Below are positions 7,935 to 15,813 of a DNA stretch of 43,443 nt, piece after piece (position 1 is the stretch's first letter; each line of letters starts with the position of its first letter). The translations under genes and the position numbers were made by a program. The stretch spans positions 1 to 43,443 of the forward strand of contig NZ_JARBEA010000017.1 of assembly GCF_028863945.1 (NCBI RefSeq), written 5' to 3'. The DNA comes from Jeotgalibaca caeni (GTDB lineage: Bacteria > Bacillota > Bacilli > Lactobacillales > Aerococcaceae). The notes under the pieces are model-generated. The model made no database searches and was not told the origin of the DNA. It worked only from the letters and a program-made list of their open reading frames with translations.

Positions 7935-8828
7935 TTATTCTGTTGCTGCTTGATGAATGAAGCCTTTGGATCTTGTTAGTTTATTAGCTGCCTCCTCTCG
8001 GTCACTGTCCGTCAACAGCATCACAATCGCAAGTTTTACTTGCTTACCGGATTCTTGGAAAGCTGCCGCTGCCTCTTCGTAGCTGCATTCGGTAGCTTGC
8101 ATAATAATCCGTTTGGAACGTTCTTCCAGTTTTTCATTCGTTGGTTGGACGTCTACCATTAAATTTTGGTACACCTTTCCAATCCCAATCATGGAGCAAG
8201 TCGATAACATATTTAAGATCAGCTTCTGTGCGGTTCCAGCCTTCAAGCGAGTCGAACCAGTCAAAACTTCTGGTCCTGCATCCACTTCAATCTGAATTTC
8301 ACTGTACTTGCTGATTTCGGAATTCTTGTTGCAGGCAATCGTCACGGTTTTGGCGCCGACTGTTTTGGCGTATTCCAATCCCCCGATGACATAAGGAGTC
8401 CGTCCACTCGCTGCAATTCCAACAACCGTATCTTTATTCGAAAGGGTTAAGTTTTCTAAATCTTCTTTTCCTAGTGCAACAGAATCTTCTGCGCCTTCAA
8501 CTGCTTGGGTCATTGCCCGTTCTCCACCGGCAATCAAACCAACGACCATCTCAGGCGAAACACCAAATGTCGGTACACATTCCGCTGCGTCCAAAACACC
8601 CAAGCGGCCGCTTGTACCAGCTCCCATGTAAATCAAGCGTCCTCCTTGATTGAAAGAATCGATAATGGTCTTAACCGCTTCTTCAATTTCTGGCAAAGCC
8701 TCCTTGATTGCTGCGGGTACTTTTGCATCCTCTTCATTCATTTGGCGAAGCATTTCTTGAACGCTCATTTCATCCAAACGCATGGTATTCGGGTTTCTTG
8801 TTTCTGTCGTTAACTTTCCTAAATCCAT
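7935..8828 (-). CDS. murQ: N-acetylmuramic acid 6-phosphate etherase
   Basis: A 297-aa cytoplasmic SIS-fold etherase that converts MurNAc-6P to GlcNAc-6P and D-lactate. The signature [15 protein letters not shown] is at residues 69-83. Glu83 and Glu114, the positions known as catalytic in E. coli MurQ, are both present. It has the normal length. The start codon directly follows the mupG stop (TAAATG), so the two are translationally coupled. The ribosome binding site lies inside the mupG end. Confidence 0.96.
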   Translation of the reverse strand: MDLGKLTTETRNPNTMRLDEMSVQEMLRQMNEEDAKVPAAIKEALPEIEEAVKTIIDSFNQGGRLIYMGAGTSGRLGVLDAAECVPTFGVSPEMVVGLIAGGERAMTQAVEGAEDSVALGKEDLENLTLSNKDTVVGIAASGRTPYVIGGLEYAKTVGAKTVTIACNKNSEISKYSEIQIEVDAGPEVLTGSTRLKAGTAQKLILNMLSTCSMIGIGKVYQNLMVDVQPTNEKLEERSKRIIMQATECSYEEAAAAFQESGKQVKLAIVMLLTDSDREEAANKLTRSKGFIHQAATE

Positions 8829-9902
8829 TTATTCTCTCTCCTCCCAGCGGATTTCAAACAGCTGTCCTGGTCCGCAAAACTCTAATAACGATAACTCCTG
8901 CTCATCAATCCGACCGATCACATTCACTCGTTCGTCTTCTGGCAAGCTTCGTTTGGTAATTTGAATCTCTCCGGCATAACGGCCGTATCCGTCATTATCC
9001 ATGGTAATCGAACCAATGGATCGCTTCATGGTCAATCCTTGTTCAATCGGCCCTTTCGCTTGTAGACGCGATTCTTCACTGCGAACCACATCTCGCGCAC
9101 TGTCCATCCGATTCCGATGGCGACCTGCTACACGGTCCGCATGTTGATCCCACTCACTTAACAGAGATGTTGCATGGAATAAAATCGTATTTTCTTCCAT
9201 ATACAGGTGGAATTGCTCTCTTAAACGCTCCGAAATTTCCGGATCACCGATATAAACTTTGTCAACGTCATAAGCTTTCACTAGTTCAAGTGCCGCTCCC
9301 AATGGATTCATATCACGATGTTTTTCTAGAGTCGGAAGCCCCATATGTAACGGGCCTCTCTTCTTCTCATCACTTGGTACAAAGGCCATCACCTGAAATC
9401 CGGCAGCCTTCAGCACTTGGTTTTGCTTCTGAAATGGTATTTCATCCAGTCCTGTTTCTGGGCGGGGATAATAGTTATGCCATGCTTCCATTCGCGAAAA
9501 GTCAGCGCCATACGATTTCAATTCATCCAGATCTCTCGCTGAAATTGTACTTGCATTCAGCGCTACATTCATCTGATGGCTCAAATCGGCTACTGTTTCC
9601 ATTGAAATTCCGTAGTCAATCCGAATTCCTGTCAAACCCATTTCCACCAGAGGCTTCACGTTTCCCAGAGAATACCCCAACCGTTCTAAGGCGGTTCCTG
9701 AGATATCGACTACTAGTTCCATTTCATTTTCGCGGGCAAATGTCCCTAGCTTTTGTAAACCGTTTAAATATTTGCTATCATCATCTTCAGGGATGTGGAT
9801 GGAAGTAAAGATACCGCGGAAACCACTCTTGGCCATTGCTTCCATATAAGCGAGGGTTTCTTGTGTCAGTTCTTCATTCACGAACACAGAAAATCCATAC
9901 AT
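8829..9902 (-). CDS. mupG: 6-phospho-N-acetylmuramidase (MupG, DUF871 family)
   Basis: A 357-aa TIM-barrel protein (MYGFSVFVNEELTQETLAYM...). In S. aureus MupG cleaves MurNAc-6P-GlcNAc in the cytoplasm into MurNAc-6P and GlcNAc. A C-terminal domain (from about residue 250) carries the IGSITMDNDGYGRYAGEIQI region typical of the family. I chose the ATG at 9902, which has AGGAGGGG 6 nt upstream; an ATG at 9935 in the same frame has no such site. First gene of mupG-murQ-murP-murR, the S. aureus order. The annotation rests on family and context. Confidence 0.92.
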   Translation of the reverse strand: MYGFSVFVNEELTQETLAYMEAMAKSGFRGIFTSIHIPEDDDSKYLNGLQKLGTFARENEMELVVDISGTALERLGYSLGNVKPLVEMGLTGIRIDYGISMETVADLSHQMNVALNASTISARDLDELKSYGADFSRMEAWHNYYPRPETGLDEIPFQKQNQVLKAAGFQVMAFVPSDEKKRGPLHMGLPTLEKHRDMNPLGAALELVKAYDVDKVYIGDPEISERLREQFHLYMEENTILFHATSLLSEWDQHADRVAGRHRNRMDSARDVVRSEESRLQAKGPIEQGLTMKRSIGSITMDNDGYGRYAGEIQITKRSLPEDERVNVIGRIDEQELSLLEFCGPGQLFEIRWEERE

Positions 9903-9939
9903 TGACAACCCCTCCTGCAATCGTTTTTTATACACCCTT

Positions 9940-9967
9940 ATTATAACTTCTTAAAATTTTATTTCAA
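9940..9967 (-). promoter_or_regulatory. Promoter of the mup operon
   Basis: Minus strand -35 TTGAAA (9962-9967), 16-bp spacer, -10 TATAAT (9940-9945), 38 bp before the mupG ATG. The -35 and spacer include an imperfect inverted repeat, TTGAAAT-AAA-ATTTTAA, which could be the MurR operator. The operator is a guess. Confidence 0.7.
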
Positions 9968-9968
9968 G

Positions 9969-9982
9969 TGTTTTCGCTATCA
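9969..9982 (-). promoter_or_regulatory. Candidate cre site (CcpA) at the mup promoter
   Basis: The minus-strand sequence TGATAGCGAAAACA matches the cre consensus TGNAANCGNWNNCA with one mismatch. It abuts the -35 element. This suggests carbon catabolite control of MurNAc use. Confidence 0.5.
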
Positions 9983-10055
9983 TTTTGAAAAATACATGAG
10001 AATGTAAAATTTCATTTCATAGCCATGTTAGTATTTCATAGAAAAGAGGGAGATT

Positions 10056-10676
10056 ATGCAACGACTTTATTTTGTACGACACGGACAAACGGAACTAAAC
10101 TTAGGCAAACGGGTTCAAGGTGCCATTGATTCGCCATTGTTAGATCAAAGCAGAGTGGAAGCGAAGAAAACGGGAACGTTCCTCGCTGAAACAAATATTC
10201 AGCACATCATCAGCAGCCCACAGCTACGCGCTTGGGAAACTGCTCAACACATTCAAGATCATCTAGGACGGGAAGTGATTCTCGAAGTAGATGACCGTCT
10301 AAAGGAAATGGGTTACGGGGAGTGGGAAGGCTTATTCATTCCTGAATTGGCACAGACGCATCCAGAACTCTTCCATCATTTGCGTCAGGAGCCCCATCTT
10401 TACGATCCTGCTTCCTTTGGCGGAGAGAGCTACCAAGATTTAATTCAAAGAGGTTCCGAATGTATCATCGAGCATGCGGAGGCTCATCCTGAAATGGATT
10501 TATTATTTGTCGGACACAGCATCCATTTCATGTCCACACTTCTTACCTTGACCGGTCATCCATTAAAGGACATCCGCTCTTACCCACCACTTGGGAACAC
10601 AAGTGTGACATGCTTACAAAGAGACGGAAACACCTTTACGATTGACTTCTGGAATCACGTGGATCATTTGAAATAG
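10056..10676 (+). CDS. Histidine phosphatase family protein (phosphoglycerate mutase-like)
   Basis: 206 aa with the phosphatase signature LYFVRHGQTELN at the N-terminus (nucleophile His9) and the second histidine in FVGHSIHF. The helical cap contains KEMGYGEWEG. Members act as broad phosphatases or cofactor-independent mutases; the substrate is not clear here. GAGGGAG lies 4 nt upstream of the ATG. Divergent from mupG, with which it shares a 153-bp regulatory gap. No terminator is seen before the next promoter. Confidence 0.9.
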   Translation: MQRLYFVRHGQTELNLGKRVQGAIDSPLLDQSRVEAKKTGTFLAETNIQHIISSPQLRAWETAQHIQDHLGREVILEVDDRLKEMGYGEWEGLFIPELAQTHPELFHHLRQEPHLYDPASFGGESYQDLIQRGSECIIEHAEAHPEMDLLFVGHSIHFMSTLLTLTGHPLKDIRSYPPLGNTSVTCLQRDGNTFTIDFWNHVDHLK

Positions 10677-10690
10677 AAACTGTTTGAATA

Positions 10691-10719
10691 TTGAAATATT
10701 GATATAAATGGCGTATAAT
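10691..10719 (+). promoter_or_regulatory. Promoter of the MFS transporter gene
   Basis: -35 TTGAAA (10691-10696), 17-bp spacer, -10 TATAAT (10714-10719), 60 bp before the GTG start. Confidence 0.75.
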
Positions 10720-10778
10720 AAGGGTTGTTTCTTATTTAGAAATTTTATTTCTCATTTATAAAAGATGGAGGTTTCGTA

Positions 10779-11963
10779 GTGGCAAATGACTCTTTTTATA
10801 CGCGATTAAATAAAGATGAAAAGTATATCGTGAAGGCTTGTTATTATGTTTTTGCCGTGAACGGTTTGTATGGAATGATTATGGGTTCGCTGCTTCCTTA
10901 TATAAGTGAAGCATACAACTTGAGTGACACAGTCAGCGGTTCGTTATTATCCTCCCATTATGTGGGAAATTTACTGGCAAGTTTTATTGCCGGGATCTTG
11001 CCGATTTATATGGGACGAAAACGTGCTATTATTTTCCTCAGCAGTTTTGTAACAGCTGGATTCTTGCTGATGATTTTCACTGGTAACCCGTTCTTATTAA
11101 TCCTTTCGTTCTTCTTTACCGGGTTGAGCCGAGGCAGTATTTCTAACTTCAACAACACCATCATGAATGAAGTTTCCAACAGCAGTTCTGCTGCACTGAG
11201 CTTCCTGCACAGTATTTTCGCGATTGGTGCCTTGTTAGCACCGTACTTAGTGATTGGTGCGGTTCGATTGGTTGGAGAAAACGGTTGGCGATTGGCTGGA
11301 TTCGTGATTGTTCTTTTGACGGCACTTTCCATCTTCTTCTTCACCCGGATGCGGATGCCGGAAGAACATGTGAACCGCAAAGCGAAAGTTACTTCTTACG
11401 AATTCATGAAGAAGAAGACTTTTTGGATTCTGGCTGGAATGCTGTTCTTCTACTTATGCGGTGAATCTACAATCAATGGCTGGTTAGTGAAATATTTTGT
11501 CGACTCAGGAATCTTAACGATTGGGTATTCGCAGTTTCTTGCTTCCTTGTTATGGATTGGTGTTCTAGTTGGACGCTTGACCGTAGCGGCAGTCGGCGAT
11601 CGCTTCCCGCGCATTCGCTTGCTGTACCTATTGACCTTTATCACCACCGCATTATTTATCGTGTTGCTGTCCTCCAGAGACCAAACCGTCATTACCTTTA
11701 CTATCTTAGGTCTGGGGCTCTCCATGGCAGGTATTTACCCAACTACGATTGCTTCAACCGGTGGCTTCATCAAAGAATACCCGATGGCAATGGGTGTCCT
11801 GTTGGTGCTCGGTGGAATTGGTTCCATCTTGATGCCAACCATTACAGGTGCTCTATCTGATCAATTCGGTATCTTCTACGGAATGGCCGCGATTGGCGTT
11901 GCATTGGCACTGATGATTCTATGTGTATTCTTGTATGACCAAGATCAAAAAGTGAAAGTTTGA
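10779..11963 (+). CDS. MFS transporter, FHS/sugar-permease-like
   Basis: A 394-aa protein with about 12 hydrophobic segments. The segment FNNTIMNEVSNSSSAALSFLHSIFAIGALLAP resembles the FucP-like FHS subfamily, in which N.-L-H-F-GALLGP is characteristic. MGRKRA at about 75 is the usual MFS loop motif. GTG start with GGAGG 7 nt upstream. Flanked by its own promoter and a long terminator, so monocistronic. A sugar or small carbohydrate is a reasonable substrate guess; drug export is a less likely alternative. Confidence 0.85.
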   Translation: MANDSFYTRLNKDEKYIVKACYYVFAVNGLYGMIMGSLLPYISEAYNLSDTVSGSLLSSHYVGNLLASFIAGILPIYMGRKRAIIFLSSFVTAGFLLMIFTGNPFLLILSFFFTGLSRGSISNFNNTIMNEVSNSSSAALSFLHSIFAIGALLAPYLVIGAVRLVGENGWRLAGFVIVLLTALSIFFFTRMRMPEEHVNRKAKVTSYEFMKKKTFWILAGMLFFYLCGESTINGWLVKYFVDSGILTIGYSQFLASLLWIGVLVGRLTVAAVGDRFPRIRLLYLLTFITTALFIVLLSSRDQTVITFTILGLGLSMAGIYPTTIASTGGFIKEYPMAMGVLLVLGGIGSILMPTITGALSDQFGIFYGMAAIGVALALMILCVFLYDQDQKVKV

Positions 11964-11978
11964 TTGCAATAGAATAAT

Positions 11979-12026
11979 AAAGAAGCGTCCCTCAAAAGTG
12001 GATAAACTTTTGAGGGACGCTTCTTT
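11979..12026. terminator. Bidirectional terminator between MFS gene and maf
   Basis: A perfect 21-bp stem (11979-11999 with 12006-12026) and a 6-nt GGATAA loop, with A-run and T-run at the two ends. It serves the convergent MFS and maf transcripts. Confidence 0.92.
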
Positions 12027-12029
12027 TAC

Positions 12030-12635
12030 TTATGAATAGATAGAGAATTCTTGCAAAGCACGATGCAGATACGCAACCGGAAGGCCAATCACATTTAGAT
12101 AGTCGCCATGAATTTCTTTAACCCATAAACTCGGTTGCTCCTGAATACCGTATGCCCCGGCTTTATCCATGGGGCTGCCGCTCTCTATATAGGCGCGCAC
12201 TTCCTTCTCCATTTGCTTTGACCATTCCCAAAAAGTGACCTCTGTTTTTACCGAGAAGGTCACTTCTTTTTGCCTGCTCTGAACACTTACTCCCGTAATA
12301 ACGAAATGGGTTTTGCCAGCATAGGAGCGTAACATGCGAAACGCATCTGCTTCGTCAATCGGCTTCCCCAATACCTGGTCTTCATGAACCACCACTGTAT
12401 CGGCGCCAATAATGATATCTTCTGGATGCTGTTTGAGGACAACGCGAGCTTTTTCAGCCGCCAACGTTTCTACTAATTGACTCGCTGTTTTTTGAAAAGG
12501 GTCTTCCATCCCTTCTTCTAGCACTCTCGCTTCTATTGCTTTTTCATCAATCTCACTCGCATGAATCAGAAAATCCTCGGTTACTTGTTGGAGCAACTCT
12601 TTTCTGCGCGGTGACTGACTGGCTAGTACAATCAT
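12030..12635 (-). CDS. maf: Maf-family nucleotide pyrophosphatase (dTTP/UTP type)
   Basis: 201 aa. The Maf signature MIVLASQSPRRKELL is at the extreme N-terminus, followed by ASEIDE, IIGADTVVVHEDQVLGKP and GSPMDKAGAYGIQ. Family members hydrolyse non-canonical or excess nucleoside triphosphates and affect septation. The ATG overlaps the preceding stop codon (TAATG), so translation is coupled to the 87-aa gene. Last gene of a thioredoxin-like/orphan/maf operon. Confidence 0.95.
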   Translation of the reverse strand: MIVLASQSPRRKELLQQVTEDFLIHASEIDEKAIEARVLEEGMEDPFQKTASQLVETLAAEKARVVLKQHPEDIIIGADTVVVHEDQVLGKPIDEADAFRMLRSYAGKTHFVITGVSVQSRQKEVTFSVKTEVTFWEWSKQMEKEVRAYIESGSPMDKAGAYGIQEQPSLWVKEIHGDYLNVIGLPVAYLHRALQEFSIYS

Positions 12636-12898
12636 TATTTCTTCTCCCGTGTCGTTTTCTCTTTCACTGCAGCTTCAAACGCCGCTTTCGTTTCTTCTAA
12701 CTGAAATGGTGCATACTCAGGCCATGCTTCGTCCAGTTCCTTTTCAGCATCCGCACTGAGAATCAAGAATTCCGCATTGCGCTTAAAAATATCTTCCAGA
12801 TGCGGGATATAACTGAGAAAATCAGGCACATGCGTCAACGAAATAGCGGCACTGCCCTTCTTCTTAAATGTTTTGGCAATCAAGTATTTATTTATCAT
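12635..12898 (-). CDS. Conserved-looking small protein of unknown function (87 aa)
   Basis: I do not recognise this family. It begins MINKYLIAKTFKKKGSAAIS, has a central LEDIFKRNAEFLILSADAEKELDEAWPEY stretch, and ends in a Lys/Glu-rich tail. It is soluble, with no signal peptide. Overlaps of 4 bases with the thioredoxin-like gene (ATGA) and 1 base with maf show it is a real operon member translated by coupling. Confidence 0.75.
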   Translation of the reverse strand: MINKYLIAKTFKKKGSAAISLTHVPDFLSYIPHLEDIFKRNAEFLILSADAEKELDEAWPEYAPFQLEETKAAFEAAVKEKTTREKK

Positions 12899-13236
12899 AA
12901 TTCCTCCACGTAATGGGTTGTGATTTGTTGGAGTTGATGTTCGAGTTCTGCCATCACGACAAAGCGTGCTTTGCGGATCATTTCCTTCCCATCCACAAAA
13001 AGGAGCAGCGCCGGAACGGTGAAGACACTGAATTCGGCTGCTACCGTCGGAATCTGGTCAGCGTCCACCTTCATTAATTGAATTTCAGGGAAATCTTCCA
13101 ACAATTCTTGCACTTGCGGCAACACTGCATGACACACACTGCAATCTACTCGCGAAATATAAATAAAGGCAAATCGATTCGTCCCGATAAATGTCTTTGC
13201 TTCCTCCATGGTTCCTGCTTCCTGGTACGTTCTCAT
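12895..13236 (-). CDS. Thioredoxin-like protein
   Basis: 113 aa, thioredoxin fold: YISRVDCSVCHAVLP with the CSVC active site at residues 32-35, then VDADQIPTVAAEFSVFTVPALLLF with the cis-proline region TVPA. CSVC differs from the classical CGPC, as in YtpP/BrxC-like small thioredoxins. AAGGAAG precedes the ATG. First gene of the maf operon and divergent from the VanZ gene. A TATAAT lies about 20-35 bp upstream of its start with no good -35. Confidence 0.88.
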   Translation of the reverse strand: MRTYQEAGTMEEAKTFIGTNRFAFIYISRVDCSVCHAVLPQVQELLEDFPEIQLMKVDADQIPTVAAEFSVFTVPALLLFVDGKEMIRKARFVVMAELEHQLQQITTHYVEEL

Positions 13237-13307
13237 TCCATCACTTCCTTCATTTCTCTTATTATAACATGATATACTACACGTAAAATAAAAAAGGAGC
13301 CTACAAG

Positions 13308-13751
13308 ATGCATGTTAAAAAATGGTTGAGCTGGGCGTTGGTTCTGGCTTGGATGTTTTTAATTTTTTCATTTTCTGCCCAACAAGGAAGCGCATCTGGC
13401 TCTCTAAGCGGTTCGATTGTCGATGCGGTTTTATCGGTATGGGAATTTCTATTTCCTACTATTGAATTAGAACGGGAAACCGTTCATCTCTTCATTAGGA
13501 AAGGTGCCCACTTTTCCGTTTACCTTATTCTTGGTTTGTTTTCTGCCAATGCGCTGAATCAGAGCGGCCTGAAGGGAAAGAAACGGTTTGGATACGCGCT
13601 CTTATTGTGTGCCCTTTATGCAGCGAGCGACGAATGGCATCAGTCGTTTGTGCCGGGTCGAGGGCCAAGTGCATGGGATGTTTTAATTGATAGTGCGGGT
13701 GCTGCTGTTGGTAGTGGGTTCTTTGGTTGGATACGACAAGATGGTTATTAA
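13308..13751 (+). CDS. VanZ family membrane protein
   Basis: 147 aa with four predicted membrane segments. Typical VanZ features are MFLIFSFSAQQGSASG after helix 1, RKGAHFSVYLILGLF, and SDEWHQSFVPGRGPSAWDVL before the last helix. In glycopeptide-resistance clusters VanZ affects teicoplanin sensitivity, but most homologues such as this one are stand-alone with unknown function. AAAAAGGAG lies 9 nt before the ATG. Followed by the DUF6512 gene 64 bp downstream. Confidence 0.9.
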   Translation: MHVKKWLSWALVLAWMFLIFSFSAQQGSASGSLSGSIVDAVLSVWEFLFPTIELERETVHLFIRKGAHFSVYLILGLFSANALNQSGLKGKKRFGYALLLCALYAASDEWHQSFVPGRGPSAWDVLIDSAGAAVGSGFFGWIRQDGY

Positions 13752-13815
13752 TTGCATTCCCTGTGCCGTTTCTGTATAAAGGAAGTAACAACTATTCCTT
13801 GAAAGGAGGATGGTG

Positions 13816-14361
13816 ATGAATGAGGTACCGTCTTATCGATTCGCTCGCATCTACCACTTAGTCGGCTTCATCGTATTATGCGTTGTTTCGGTTCCGATGC
13901 ATTTCTTCTATGAATGGCTCGGTAAAAATACATTTGTTGGTTACTTTGCGCCTATCAACGAAAGTATCTGGGAACATTTGAAGTTGGCTTTCTGGCCGAC
14001 CGTCCTGTGGTGGGTCATTGGGTATTTTGTATTTAGAGAGCGCAAGAATTTACAAGCTGGGCCATGGTTCTATGCGAGTCTCTTTTCTCTTGTCGCCGCC
14101 CCGTTGATTATCGTGTCATACTACTACACGTTTACGGCTGGACTGGATATCGTTTCCCCAACTTTAAATATTGTGTCCTTGTTTGTTGGCTTTTTGGTTG
14201 GGCAATTATTGGCTCTTCATGTATATCGCTACACGACACGACCAAACAAGTTCATTTTTGGCGTATTACTCCTCCTTGTTGTAGGATTTGGGGCTATGTT
14301 GACCTTATTGACGTACAATCCACCCGAGCTGCCTATTTTTATTGTGCCGGAAGAAGGATAG
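13816..14361 (+). CDS. DUF6512-like integral membrane protein
   Basis: 181 aa with five or six hydrophobic segments. The block VPMHFFYEWLGKNTFVGYFAPINESIWEHLKLAFWP is the kind of HF.YEW..PVNESIWEHLK motif seen in DUF6512 proteins. Function unknown. AAAGGAGG ends 6 nt before the ATG at 13816; the ATG at 13810 directly abuts the site and is unlikely. It ends at a bidirectional terminator. Confidence 0.8.
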   Translation: MNEVPSYRFARIYHLVGFIVLCVVSVPMHFFYEWLGKNTFVGYFAPINESIWEHLKLAFWPTVLWWVIGYFVFRERKNLQAGPWFYASLFSLVAAPLIIVSYYYTFTAGLDIVSPTLNIVSLFVGFLVGQLLALHVYRYTTRPNKFIFGVLLLLVVGFGAMLTLLTYNPPELPIFIVPEEG

Positions 14362-14365
14362 AAAT

Positions 14366-14409
14366 AAAAAACTGCAGTCTCTCTGGAAATGAGATACTGC
14401 AGTTTTTTT
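14366..14409. terminator. Bidirectional terminator between the DUF6512 gene and tRNA-Leu
   Basis: AAAAAACTGCAGT and ACTGCAGTTTTTTT form a 12-13-bp stem, with an inner TCTC/GAGA pairing. T-runs follow in both directions. It should end the DUF6512 gene transcript and the opposing tRNA transcript. Confidence 0.88.
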
Positions 14410-14418
14410 CTTGTCTAA

Positions 14419-14502
14419 TGACCTGGGCGGGACTCGAACCCGCACGCCCGCATGAGCACTGCCACCTGAAGACAGCGTGTCTGCCAATTCCACCACCAAG
14501 CC
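14419..14502 (-). tRNA. tRNA-Leu (anticodon CAG)
   Basis: 84 nt. The acceptor GGCTTGG pairs with CCAGGTC (two G-U pairs), discriminator A. The D-arm has GGAATTGGCAGACACGC, characteristic of tRNA-Leu. The anticodon stem-loop CTGTCTTCAGGTGGCAG gives CAG. A long variable arm fits class II. The T-arm is GCGGGTTCGAGTCCCGC. CCA is not encoded. Confidence 0.93.
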
Positions 14503-14514
14503 CTGACAAGAAAG

Positions 14515-14543
14515 ATTTTACGCTTCTTCTTTCAACATGACAA
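14515..14543 (-). promoter_or_regulatory. Promoter of tRNA-Leu
   Basis: Minus strand -35 TTGTCA (14538-14543), 17-bp spacer, -10 TAAAAT (14515-14520). The predicted start is a few bases before the tRNA. It sits just after the luxS stop codon at 14555. Confidence 0.65.
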
Positions 14544-14554
14544 GCAGTTTTTTA

Positions 14555-15013
14555 TCAAACAATTCGCTCGAATGCGTCGCGGCTGATCCCTTTTTCTAGT
14601 ACTTCACGGGCATACTCCTTGGCTGAAAATAGGCTATGGTCGCGGTAGTTTCCGCACTCTTTTGCGGTGACCGCTGGGATCACTTCTGTCTCCAGAACTT
14701 GTTGCAAGGTCTTTTCCAATGCTTGAGCAATTTCTTCCGCTGTGGATTCTTCCCATTTAATACAATAGAAACCAGTCCGGCATCCCATCGGCGAGATGTC
14801 AATGATTCCTGGTAGATGGTCGCGCATATAGGTTGCTAGTAAATGTTCTAATGTGTGGACTGCTCCAGTTGGAAAGGTATCTTGGTTCGGCTGCAAGAAC
14901 CGCAAGTCGATTTTTTGCACGGTTGCGCCGTTATGGTGCTCTACTCCGGCTACCCGCACATAGGGAGCCTTTACTATATTATGATCTAATTCAAAACTTT
15001 CTACTTTTGCCAA
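14555..15013 (-). CDS. luxS: S-ribosylhomocysteine lyase
   Basis: 152-153 aa. Cleaves S-ribosylhomocysteine to homocysteine and DPD, the AI-2 precursor, in the activated methyl cycle. Metal ligands are seen in HTLEH (His53, His57) and in KECGNYRDH (about Cys120). The catalytic Cys is in MGCRTGFY (about residue 78). I chose the TTG at 15013 (codons TTG GCA AAA GTA), because AAGGAGG lies 9 nt upstream and the protein then has normal family length. The frame running to 15067 would overlap the divergent promoter region. Confidence 0.95.
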   Translation of the reverse strand: MAKVESFELDHNIVKAPYVRVAGVEHHNGATVQKIDLRFLQPNQDTFPTGAVHTLEHLLATYMRDHLPGIIDISPMGCRTGFYCIKWEESTAEEIAQALEKTLQQVLETEVIPAVTAKECGNYRDHSLFSAKEYAREVLEKGISRDAFERIV

Positions 15014-15090
15014 AAATAACTTCCTCCTTCTAATTGCTGCCTTTCTACTATAAAATAGAACTATCAAAAAGAAAAGCTATGGGGAGAAAA

Positions 15091-15780
15091 ATGAACTATA
15101 AAACATTGTTATTTGATATCGATGATACTCTGCTCGACTTCAAGGCTGCCGAAACCCATGCGATTTCCCATCTACTTGAAGAAATGGGAATCGCAATAAC
15201 TGAGGAAAGGATTGCCCAATACGCTGCCATCAATCAAGTCCTATGGGAACAATTTGAGAAAGGCCTCATCCAACGTGAAGTGTTATTGGGGAAACGGTTC
15301 GAAGATTTTTTTGCTCTTTATGGCAAAAAAGTAGATGGACAAGAGATGGACCGAACATTTCGTGCCCGCTTGGAAGAAGGAAACTACTTAATGGAAGGGA
15401 GTTTGGAACTGCTTGAATCCTTGAAACAAACCCATGACCTTTATGCGGTAACCAATGGCGTTTCAAAGACCCAACAACGTCGGATGGCAGACTCTGGCTT
15501 GAGACCTTACTTTAAAAAAGTATTCGTTTCGGAAGATACCGGTTATCAGAAACCAATGCCGGAATACTTTGATTATGTTTTTGCGCGCATCGCCTCTTTT
15601 CAAAAAGAAGAAACACTGATCATTGGCGACTCGCTTACCTCGGATATCACTGGTGGTGTGTTGGCGGGAATTGATTCCTGCTGGTTCAACCCTTTGAAGA
15701 AACCAAATCCACTGTCGATTCAACCGACCTACGAGATTGAGCAACTCGCCGATTTACCCGCTCTATTGTTTCAAGCATAA
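15091..15780 (+). CDS. HAD hydrolase, YjjG-type nucleotidase
   Basis: 229 aa. HAD motif I is FDIDDTLLDF (Asp9, Asp11), motif II is AVTNGVSKTQQRR, motif III is around the YQKPMPEYFDYVF lysine, and motif IV is IIGDSLTSDITGG. The whole pattern matches YjjG/YfnB nucleoside 5'-monophosphate phosphatases. I chose the ATG at 15091 with GGGGAG 4 nt upstream; longer starts overlap the luxS promoter region. Divergent from luxS and followed 33 bp later by the LURP-one-like gene. Confidence 0.9.
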   Translation: MNYKTLLFDIDDTLLDFKAAETHAISHLLEEMGIAITEERIAQYAAINQVLWEQFEKGLIQREVLLGKRFEDFFALYGKKVDGQEMDRTFRARLEEGNYLMEGSLELLESLKQTHDLYAVTNGVSKTQQRRMADSGLRPYFKKVFVSEDTGYQKPMPEYFDYVFARIASFQKEETLIIGDSLTSDITGGVLAGIDSCWFNPLKKPNPLSIQPTYEIEQLADLPALLFQA

Positions 15781-15813
15781 GTCCCTAATAAATCATCATT
15801 CGGAGGAGAAAAG

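Noticed and set aside
13308-13751. VanZ as a sign of a glycopeptide-resistance cluster
   Set aside because: No vanHAX, vanRS or ligase genes are nearby; stand-alone VanZ-family proteins are common.
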